The position numbers were made by a program, and so were the translations under genes. The notes beneath the pieces are model-generated. The model was given only the letters and a program-made list of their open reading frames with translations. It did no database searches and was not told the origin of the DNA. Of a DNA stretch of 64,000 nt, positions 49,540-60,600 are shown piece after piece. Source of the DNA: Molanna angustata (Eukaryota; Arthropoda; Insecta; Trichoptera; Molannidae); the NCBI GenBank assembly GCA_963576475.1, contig OY754978.1, forward strand, positions 215,001 through 279,000, written 5' to 3'. Every line of letters begins with the position of its first letter. Within the stretch, counting starts at the first letter, position 1.

Positions 49540-50475
49540 ATATTTATCTTACAAAACAAATAAATAAAAAATGATGTACATGGAATTCATTCTAAATTTT
49601 TGATTACACACTTGATGACAATATATGAAAATGGAAGGGGTAATGGCCAACTCTAAACTCTTTATCATACTTTAGTTCAATCAAATTATAAACCATTTCC
49701 CATCATCTAATACTGCTAAATTTTCAATACACATTTGCTTTCGATGACAATAAATAATAGTTTGTGGTCAATACTAGACTCCATGAATTGTAAACCATTT
49801 CCCACTACCCAATGTTGCTAATATTTTCTATAAATACTTTCGTTTGATTTCAATATATATTATAGATTGGGGGTTGTGGCTAACATTAAGCACATTAATT
49901 TATATTCTATCAAATTTAATACCATTCTAATGGACTTTATAATCTATATGCACACTAGATGGAAAAATATGAAAAAAAAAACGAATGGCATGTGGCCAAC
50001 ACTAGACTCTTTTCAATGCTTTTGTTGAATCAAATTATAAACCATTTACCATCATACAATATTGCTAAAATTTCTATACAGACTTGTTTTTGATGACGAT
50101 ACATAATAAATGGAGATTTGTGCCATACACTAAAATAAAAACAAACACACAAACAAAACACTAAACCCTATACAACGTGGATAATCAGTCATATTGAAAA
50201 CCATTTCCCGTAGTCCAATCATGCAAAAAATGTATATACTTTATGCACACTTGATAGCAATATATAAAAAGGAATGGGTTGTGGCCAATACTCAACTCTT
50301 TACAACACTTAAATTTAAGCAAATTTTAAACAACTTTTCAGAGTCTTTTTTGTTTACACTATAGGTATACAAAGGAGTTGACATAATTTTATTTTATTGT
50401 ATTGGTCAACTTTAAATTATTTAAAATGCTATAATCAATCAAATTTTAAATCAATCACTCAAATTTTGTGCAACA
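49540..50475. repeat. Diverged ~145-bp repeat field
   Basis: Repeating order: AAACCATTTCCCATCATC...AATATTGCTAAA...GATGACAATATATAA...GGGTTGTGGCCAACACTAGACTC. At least six diverged rounds. Inverse-complement relatives lie at 33280-33380 and 34300-35075. Confidence 0.75.
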
Positions 50476-50480
50476 ATAAA

Positions 50481-51248
50481 AACGATTGGTATTCTTTCTC
50501 ATAATGTATTTACATTATTTTCCAACGGCACGGCGGGACATTGAAGCTAGTCAGTAATAAGGAGTTACTGATTATGAACGATTGCTATTCTTTCTCATAA
50601 TGTATTTACATTATTTTCCAACGGCACGGCGGGACATTGAAGCTAGTCAGTAATAAGGAGTTACTGATTATGAACGATTGCTATTCTTTCTCATAATGTA
50701 TTTACATTATTTTCCAACGGCACGGCGGGACATTGAAGCTAGTCAGTAATAAGGAGTTACTGATTATGAACGATTGCTATTCTTTCTCATAATGTATTTA
50801 CATTATTTTCCAACGGCACGGCGGGACATTGAAGCTAGTCAGTAATAAGGAGTTACTGATTATGAACGATTGCTATTCTTTCTCATAATGTATTTACATT
50901 ATTTTCCAACGGCACGGCGGGACATTGAAGCTAGTCAGTAATAAGGAGTTACTGATTATGAACGATTGCTATTCTTTCTCATAATGTATTTACATTATTT
51001 TCCAACGGCACGGCGGGACATTGAAGCTAGTCAGTAATAAGGAGTTACTGATTATGAACGATTGCTATTCTTTCTCATAATGTATTTACATTATTTTCCA
51101 ACGGCACGGCGGGACATTGAAGCTAGTCAGTAATAAGGAGTTACTGATTATGAACGATTGCTATTCTTTCTCATAATGTATTTACATTATTTTCCAACGG
51201 CACGGCGGGACATTGAAGCTAGTCAGTAATAAGGAGTTACTGATTATG
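50481..51248. repeat. 96-bp tandem repeat, 8 units
   Basis: Units start at 50481, 50577, 50673, 50769, 50865, 50961, 51057 and 51153, essentially identical after the first (AACGATTGGT versus AACGATTGCT). Each holds ACGGCACGGCGGGACATTG, GC-rich against its neighbourhood, plus AATAAGGAGTTACTGATTAT. Confidence 0.97.
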
Positions 51249-51618
51249 AACGCAAGCTCGAAAACGTAATAACTTATTTCCGCAAGTTGTAAAGTAAAAT
51301 TACAAAAGAATTAAAAAATAAAAATTTCGAAGTTTGTGTTTTGTTTATAATTTTTAAAAAATGCACTTTTACGAAGAATTTAATTTATAGAGAAGCTAAA
51401 TAGGTACCTATTTTAAATGTTAGCAAATTCGTCAACCTATGGAGACTTTCCAACACAAAAACACGAAATGAATTGTTAAGTGGAACGGACTGTATTTCTC
51501 TATATTATACCTATATATCCCTACATATTTAGGTACATTGCAGATACTTTTTGTATGCATTACATACATAGGTAGGTCATGGATGGAGAGGAGAAAATAG
51601 AATGAATAATTCAATATG

Positions 51619-51622
51619 TTTC

Positions 51623-51692
<70 letters not shown>
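51619..51692. repeat. (CTGT)n microsatellite
   Basis: About 18 tetranucleotides. Confidence 0.97.
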
Positions 51693-51696
<4 letters not shown>

Positions 51697-51888
51697 ATAA
51701 TGTATCACAATTACAACTGAATAATTCACCAATACCTACCTATTGAGTGGAAATCAAGACACAACTAGCAAAAACAGTTCAGAAATATAAGCAATTATTT
51801 TAAAAGAATAAATAAGATCTTGTATAAAGCACCTATATATGTAATATAGGTACATCTTTTAACATTCCTTTTGACAAAAAGAATGGGA

Positions 51889-51948
51889 CGTGACGTGACG
51901 TGACGTGACGTGACGTGACGTGACGTGACGTGACGTGACGTGACGTGG
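51889..51948. repeat. (GTGAC)n pentanucleotide array
   Basis: About 11 perfect GTGAC units, giving a series of TGACGTGACG motifs. Confidence 0.97.
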
Positions 51949-52554
51949 TGTCACATGTGGAGAGAATAGATCAGGTCCAATAATAAATTTATCAAACATA
52001 AATATTTTATGGAATACCTACTGTCCAATTTTGACCTCTGGGTTGGAAGTATAAATCACTAGTAGTTAAGTAGATAGTGGATGCCCGCTCTGCAGTCAAT
52101 TCAGTCGCAGAAAAAATAAAACCTTATTCTGTTGAAAACAATGTAGGTATAGATAGGTACGGCATCAATCTATACCTAACCTAACCCTATTGGTAAATTT
52201 ATGATCACGTAGTTAACATTACCTCAGTAGGTTTATAACTATAACCGGTCGGTGATAAATAATAGAGATTACATCCAAATCACGTGTCAACACAGTTCCT
52301 ATTTGAAGTCAAAGACAAAAGACAAATCATCATTGTCTATGGATGTCCAAATAGAGATGTTTTGTCGTAAGTAATAATCTACGTGGTAGACACGTGCCAT
52401 ACAAATAAATACCTTCATACTTACACTTACATATTCATTACAATATGAATGGAATCTACATACATACATATGTAGGTACATGTACCTACATATTTACCCA
52501 TTTGCTAGCTACAAAGTATAGAAGATCGGTACCTATATGTACCAGAGTACAGAA

Positions 52555-52656
52555 TATAAAAAATATATATAATTAATTAATTTATTTATTTATCTGTTTA
52601 TTTATTTATGTATTTATTTATTTATTTATTTTTATTTATTTATTTATTTATTTATT
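52555..52656. repeat. (TTTA)n microsatellite, left part
   Basis: TTTA repeats interrupted by TCTGT and TTTT. A SINE-1 then splits the run. Confidence 0.9.
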
Positions 52657-52889
52657 GTCGGCCTTCGTGGCTCAGTTGGTTAGATATCTGACTGCTGAGC
52701 CAAAGGTCCCGGGTTCGATTCCCGGTGGAGACACAGTTTTTAATTGTGTTTTCAGTCTGGATCTGTGAGACGATTAATATCGTAAGTCTCCAGAATGTGG
52801 CAACTTGTTATTGGGTGCGTGTTAAATAATATTTGACATAGTACCTGTTAGTTGCCCGAGAAACAATATTAAATAAATAAATAAATAAA
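52657..52889 (+). mobile_element. SINE-1, full-length copy
   Basis: Head GGCCTTCGTGGCTCAGTTGG, B box GGTTCGATTCC, body as at 11723, and (AAAT)n tail. It sits inside a (TTTA)n run and differs from the 11723 copy at only a few positions, so it is probably young. Confidence 0.92.
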
Positions 52890-53120
<231 letters not shown>

Positions 53121-53566
53121 GTTAATTCATTTATTTAAGGGACAGATACAGTCTTCTAAGATAAACAGAGAAAATACACTATGAAATGAAAAAAGGCAGA
53201 CCAAATATTTTTGGCCACAATTGATGTACCTACATTAAATAATCAAAGAAGTATGTACCTACAATACAACAAAAAATAAATTTAGCCATATAAAGATATA
53301 TCTGGTGTTCCTCAGGTTTTCTTTTTGGACTAAATAATTTAAATATTATTTATAAGGTTTATTTTACTTATCTTATCAAAATTTTAACAAGGGAAAAATT
53401 TTATTGCCTTTGATTTGGAAGGGATTTTCAAAAAAGACACCTGTTTTGCGATTGATCAAAATGACCACCTTTAATTGTGAATTTAATGTGCTGTGCAAGT
53501 TTAATGGTTTATTCTTATTTTCTCTCCGACAACTTGAAGACCTAAACCTTAGATAAATGATATTTA

Positions 53567-54431
53567 TCATGAACAATTTCTACGAAAAGCAATATTAATT
53601 GAAATGAGAGCCACACTCAGAAGTGTATGTAGTAAAGGAAGTATGTCTGTCAACCCAACACTAACAAAACTTCCTCCATTAGAGTAGCAGACTGGAATAT
53701 ATGTGTTGAATTTCCCTCGATTCTATGCCGCATTCTTTAATACGTTGCAATCTGAAAAGTGTATGTAGTAAAGGAAGTATGTCTGTCAACCCAACACTAA
53801 CAAAACTTCCTCCATTAGAGTAGCAGACTGGAATATATGTGTTGAATTTCCCTCGATTCTATACCGCATTCTTTAATACGTTGCAATCTGAAAAGTGTAT
53901 GTAGTAAAGGAAGTATGTCTGTCAACCCAACACTAACAAAACTTCCTCCATTAGAGTAGCAGACTGGAATATATGTGTTGAATTTCCCTCGATTCTATAC
54001 CGCATTCTTTAATACGTTGCAATCTGAAAAGTGTATGTAGTAAAGGAAGTATGTCTGTCAACCAAACACTAACAAAACTTCCTCCATTAGAGTAGCAGAC
54101 TGGAATATATGTGTTGAATTTCCCTCGATTCTATACCGCATTCTTTAATACGTTGCAATCTGAAAAGTGTATGTAGTAAAGGAAGTATGTCTGTCAACCC
54201 AACACTAACAAAACTTCCTCCATTAGAGTAGCAGACTGGAATATATGTGTTGAATTTCCCTCGATTCTATACCGCATTCTTTAATACGTTGCAATCTGAA
54301 AAGTGTATGTAGTAAAGGAAGTATGTCTGTCAACCCAACACTAACAAAACTTCATCCATTAGAGTAGCAGACTGGAATATATGTGTTGAATTTCCCTCGA
54401 TTCTTTACCGCATTCTTTAATACGTTGCAAT
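53567..54431 (-). CDS. Ir75-like terminal exon, multiplied six-fold; TM3
   Basis: The acceptor TTTCTTTTTCAG precedes 54431, and the exon starts in phase with the previous GG. It reads GLQRIKECGKESREIQHIYSS, then LLL and TAA (54361-54359). One base over, the same DNA reads YSNGGSFVSVGLTDILPLL. After the last copy it continues HTLLSVALISINIAFRR-NCS with a stop at 53569-53567, a good TM3 and tail. So every 136-bp unit is the first part of this exon, and only the lowest-coordinate copy keeps the complete 3' end. Each internal copy has its own ACACTTTTCAG acceptor-like site. The +1 break is in all copies. Confidence 0.8.
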
Positions 54432-54556
54432 CTGAAAAAGAAATAAAGTAAAAGTCATTGCTGTTTTGTAAAAACATTAAAATCAATTTTCGAGAACATA
54501 TGTAATTATGCTATTAATTTACTTTAAAAGTGAGCCAATTATAGACCAACATTAGT

Positions 54557-54646
<90 letters not shown>

Positions 54647-57600
54647 TTATTTTAAAGGAAATGAATATGACCTTGTAAAAAGTACATATACATTACCTAA
54701 ACAAAGCATAAATGCTTGTGCTATAGGTGAACGAAATCGGTCGTAGCAGGATTTGAACTCTCGACCACTGGATTACCAACCCAGCGCGCTAACCACTCTG
54801 CCACCACCCATCTTGTATTTTTAAGTATATGATAAAACAGATAACTTTTCATCACGAGAGTTATATACTACATAAAATGTAATGTTCATCGTTGTACATT
54901 TAATAATATCAGAGTATTTTGCACAACACGTGTATGTTACCTTTTTTGTTTGACAATATATCTTAAAATAATATATATCCGGGAAAAATACCACTTTTTC
55001 ACATTTATTCCTGCCCCTAAATCAATGTAAGTAAGAGAAAGTTGTCACGTGACTGGCAATTGTCACTTGAGTTATCTTTTCTTGTTTCTTTTCTTCAGCT
55101 AAATGACACGTTGTCTAGGGGGGCTGGTCTATCTACTATTTATGTAAAAGTAATTTACCCAATTTTGAATATTTCTTTAATCGAAGAATTCTTGTGAACA
55201 TGATGCCATGGTTCAATCCAATCCAACATTGGCATTTCTGTGAGATCACATTTCTCGTGCTCCAGATATGTCCTCTTCACCAAATCGTACCCAGAACCGA
55301 CCATCACGAAAAAACCAAACATTCCCTGAAATAAATAGTATTGTGTGAATAATAATACCTAATCATTTTCTCGTTTTCTATAGTGTGCCATCTTATTTTA
55401 TACTATTGAAAGAAATGCTGTGAAGCACCGGCTTTGAATAGTGCTCCCACCTTTTTTTATTATCTTCGTTTTTGGGTGTCCGGTAAGAGCCGGGTTATCG
55501 AAAATACAACAGGCAACAATAGCATATTATCACATAATGTATTCAGTCATAAGGTTCACCACACATTCTAAATGTACTGCAATTTTTGGTGAGACGAGAC
55601 TAGTGTGTGGGTATACACGCATGAGTCGTGTATCTTTTTAAAAGATAATTCACACCCGCACACCTATCGCTCTAGCTACCCCACGTTGTGGAGTAACATG
55701 CCTCAATGGTATGTATGTAAAATAAATTTCTGGAAAAAACCATGTACAAAATAGATACCTAAGTACAAATAATAAAATAATGTAGATTCTTACTTTTCGT
55801 ATTTTTTCAACTCCTTCCTCAATAGAGACAAAACTATTTTTGTATATTTTAGTTTCCCATATTGATCGTTTCAACGGATCCATTTGATTCTAAAAATATT
55901 ATTTAGCTTTATTCATTTTGGTATCTTATCTAGATTCATTTTTTTTTAAACACTTCGATTAGAATTAATTAGATTGTATGGCATTTCACCCTATTTAGAG
56001 TGCTACATGCCTTAAATTAAAATTTATTTGATTGCAATCTTTTGTGTATGGCTCATGATTCTTCATGTTTTGCAAAATCTTAAATATTCCTACTTACTCA
56101 CCACGGGTGGATCTGAGTCTGTTGGTGACCAACTAAATATTCCTACTTACTCACCACGGGTGGATCTGAGTCTGTTGGTGACCAACTAAATATTCCTACT
56201 TACTCACCACGGGTGGATCTGAGTCTGTTGGTGACCAACTAAATATTCCTACTTACTCACCACGGGTGGATCTGAGTCTGTTGGTGACCAACTAAATATT
56301 CCTACTTACTCACCACGGGTGGATCTGAGTCTGTTGGTGACCAACTAAATATTCCTACTTACTCACCACGGGTGGATCTGAGTCTGTTGGTGACCAACTA
56401 AATATTCCTACTTACTCACCACGGGTGGATCTGAGTCTGTTGGTGACCAACTAAATATTCCTACTTACTCACCACGGGTGGATCTGAGTCTGTTGGTGAC
56501 CAACTAAATATTCCTACTTACTCACCACGGGTGGATCTGAGTCTGTTGGTGACCAACTAAATATTCCTACTTACTCACCACGGGTGGATCTGAGTCTGTT
56601 GGTGACCAACTAAATATTCCTACTTACTCACCACGGGTGGATCTGAGTCTGTTGGTGACCAACTAAATATTCCTACTTACTCACCACGGGTGGATCTGAG
56701 TCTGTTGGTGACCAACTAAATATTCCTACTTACTCACCACGGGTGGATTTGAGTCTGTTGGTGACCAACTAAATATTCCTACTTACTCACCACGGGTGGA
56801 TCTGAGTCTGTTGGTGACCAACTAAATATTCCTACTTACTCACCACGGGTGGATCTGAGTCTGTTGGTGACCAACTAAATATTCCTACTTACTCACCACG
56901 GGTGGATCTGAGTCTGTTGGTGACCAACTAAATATTCCTACTTACTCACCACGGGTGGATCTGAGTCTGTTGGTGACCAACTAAATATTCCTACTTACTC
57001 ACCACGGGTGGATCTGAGTCTGTTGGTGACCAACTAAATATTCCTACTTACTCACCACGGGTGGATCTGAGTCTGTTGATGACCAACTAAAACCCTTTGT
57101 AGCTAGTACGCGCATAAAAAAAAGAAATTTTAATCTATTTTGATTATGTTTCCCACATATAGGCTTCGCCTTAGTGGCATCCTTATATATTTAATATTTT
57201 GTCACATTAATATTCCTATTGTTATATAACTATTTTTGTAAGGATAAATGCATTAATTAATCATTACATACTATTTGGTTAAAATAGTGCGTAGGTTGAC
57301 TTACATAAATATTAACATTAGCGGTTGGATAGTAAAAAGTGACGTTTTGTGTGTGGTTTAGAAAGGGATATTTATAAAAAGGATGTTATTATAAGTATGT
57401 AAACAAATTTATCGCTTCTTGTGTTACTATTTATATTAAAAAAAAATTATTATTACCTTCATGAATTTTTTATAGAAAGGTGTGTTTATACAAGCAAGTT
57501 CAATCCTAGAATTATGCAAGTCTTGTAGTGTCTTAATGCTATTAGTTGTTGACTGAAGTAAGACCACAACGATATTGGCTGTGTACGAAGTATAGAGTAA

Positions 57601-60600
57601 CATTATCCCAGTGAAAAGAAATAGTGTTACAAGACGACCTGATAACAGAAATTAATTAAATATACATAGGTAAGTATAGATATGTCTTTATACTATTCAA
57701 TTAACCAAATTTCATATGCAAAACAGAAGAAATGCATGAAATGCATCATTTTAACATACCTACTTTTCTATAAATTCACTTGTCTGTCTACATATATTAG
57801 AATTTCGTAATCAATTTTTAACTTACTTAAACTTTTAGAATTTGTGTGTTTCTGATGACAATGCATGTTAAAATTTTAGCTTGATTCATATGATATTTTG
57901 TTAAAAATGAACAATTTAGTATTTAACTTAAATTGTGACTGCTATACACGTTGCATAATATTCAGGCGTTATATATATCGGTATTAGATCGATTTCAGTT
58001 TTCTTTAACTTCATTTGTTCTTCGTGATAAAAATTTTGAATTTGTTCAATATAATGTACGAACATATTTCTGATATCATGGAAATGTATTAACCGAATTT
58101 ATTTTAAGTGTATTCGAATATTTATCGAGACGTCCAGAATTTAATTTATTTATTTTGCTTCTCAGGCAACTAACAAATATTAATTTATCACGCACCCAAT
58201 AACAAGTTGCCACATTCTGGAGACTTTATATATTTATCGTCTCACAGATCCAGACTAAAAACACAATTAAATTTTGTAAAAAAAGTAACACATTATCGTG
58301 ACCAAATGAATTATTAATCATTGATGAATCGTAGATAAATATTCTTGCTTAATAAAATTACAAATTACTTATAATTTCGTTTCTAAGGCAGTTTGGCGGT
58401 AAAATATAATTATTATTTACTTTATATGTAGAAAATTAATTAATAAAATCACGGATAAATTGGATTTTTAGAGTAGGTACCATTTTATCACCCTCCTTCG
58501 TTTTTGGACGTCGCTAATAAAATCAATAAAATGAAATGTATTAGGTAATGAAAATACATTAAAGTTAATAAAAAAATATAAGTATTTTACATACAATCAT
58601 GTCGACTATTTAGCTCAGCGTTTATTTTACATACTATGGGTCGTATTACAAGAGTTATTAGAGAAAATGTAAGAAAAAAGGTAAGTTCCCGTACTGCGAG
58701 AATACTACTAACGGGACCTCAACTTTTCTTACATTATTCTTAAATAATTCCTGTAATACAACCCAATGTGAAGTTTTGTACTAATCTAGGTATATGTATA
58801 AATGTTTTGACAAGATTTGATTGACCTGTTATTGTTTTGCATTCACTCAATTCACTGGAATTGTTCTGTTGAACCACAGTCATCAAAGTTAGCCAAAAAA
58901 CTTTCCCAAATTGATTTTTATCCGAGACGGTTGACTGAAAATGATTGCATAACTTTATTATTAATCATTCACCGAAAATAGCTGAAATCCGTTAGTTCTG
59001 GATTCATCATCATGAAAAAGATTTTGTATAAAAATACGTCAAAATGTTCATCAGTAATTGTTATTCATTCAAGATCTTTTCAAAGACCATATTTGTTATT
59101 CCAGTCGAATTTTAAGAGAACTCATCAGATGTAATTATTAATTTTTTTTATACTTCTCGGGCAACTAACAGGTACTATGTCAAATATTAATTTAACACGC
59201 ACCCAATAACAAGTTCCCACATTATGGAGACTTACGATATTAATCGTCTCACAGATCTAGACTGAAAACACTATTAAAAACCTTGTCTCCACCGGGAATC
59301 GAACCCGGGGCCTTTGAATCAGCTGTCAGTTACCCAACCAACAGAACCACGAAGGCCGACTATTTCAATCGTCTTTTTATTCAATTAAAATTGATAATAT
59401 TTTTTCAATTAATCCTTTTTCGATAGTATTTATTTAATTGTCATGCGTCTTCTTTTATTTTTTCTAAACATTTTTTTGTGGGTAGGCTAATTTTTGGATT
59501 ACAATAATATAATAAATAACCAAATTTTCTAAGAAATATTGTATTAAATGTTGAATAAAGTTTTCTTACTTCATTTTCTGTAAACATGCTCTCTGACCTC
59601 ATCACTAAATAAAGTAAAACTGTTCCTAGAGCAAGTAGGACACATAGACTGATCCAAACGAGCCTTTGGAAAGGGAGTAAAAAGATGTTGGAGGTTTGTG
59701 ATAGTTGAGGTTTTCGAAAAACAAACCTTCCCTTTGTTGATGCAGACTTTGCAATGGGATATGCGAGATTTAGTCTGGAGTTTCTCAGGAAAAATGGAGT
59801 TCCTGAAAAATTATGTATTGAACAGTATTTATTAATGATAAACAGGGAATACCAGCGACATGTGATTGTGGAGAGCAGCAGACCACCGCACATCTGTGCA
59901 GCTGCCCCTGAAGTCCAGTAAACTGCACCATGCACGATCTTATGGTGGGCAATGATTGTGCTATTGACGTTGCTAGTCATTGGCGGAAGATTTACTGACA
60001 CGATAGAAGAAGAAGAATGATAAATAAATGTTAGTTTTGTAGTTTTATATCTCTTATTTGAAATAACATATACATCTTCCTACGTTCCCTAAAATAAGCA
60101 TAAATGCTTGTGCTATAGGTGAACGAAATCGGTCGAGGCAGGATTCGAACTCGCGACCACTGGATTACTAGCCCAGCGCGCTGACCGCTCTGCCATCGAT
60201 CCATCTTAACATAATGTGTTGAACTATTAGGCAGTTTCCATACTTGTCATATCAATTTCCTTCTTGTCAATTTGATTAAATATACCAGTCCAACTGCCAT
60301 TACTCGCTTGATTTCCCCAAAAATTACTGAAGGTATAGTGTAGTGTGCCATTTAATAAATGAACAAGAAATTTCATTACTCGAAAGTTTATTTTAACTAT
60401 TCCATCAATGTGCTTAAACCTGAAATAGAAGAAGTGGTTCAAAAATAGTAATAGCTATTTTTCTTGCAGTAGGTAAATTATGTACAAATCGAAAAAATGT
60501 CTGGATATATGTGTTATATTTGTATCATTATTTGATCATAATTGTTATATTAATACATACTTATAGTCTTCGAGATGATATATGGAGTCGTTACTGACAA

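Noticed and set aside
52665..52735. SINE-1 head as a functional tRNA gene
   Set aside because: Repeated in at least four places with a common non-tRNA body and A-rich tail, so it is a SINE head.
53376..53576. Possible C-terminal IR exon reading FRSSSCRREN
   Set aside because: It fits the phase of the previous exon, but the 136-bp array supplies a much better C terminus and TM3 upstream, with a stop before this piece.
56083..57090. CRISPR-like array
   Set aside because: Units abut without unique spacers, and the DNA is eukaryotic; the same applies to 50481-51248.
59441..60001. 186-codon minus open frame as one exon
   Set aside because: Only 59570-59802 is receptor sequence; the rest is intron and the reverse strand of a LINE relic.
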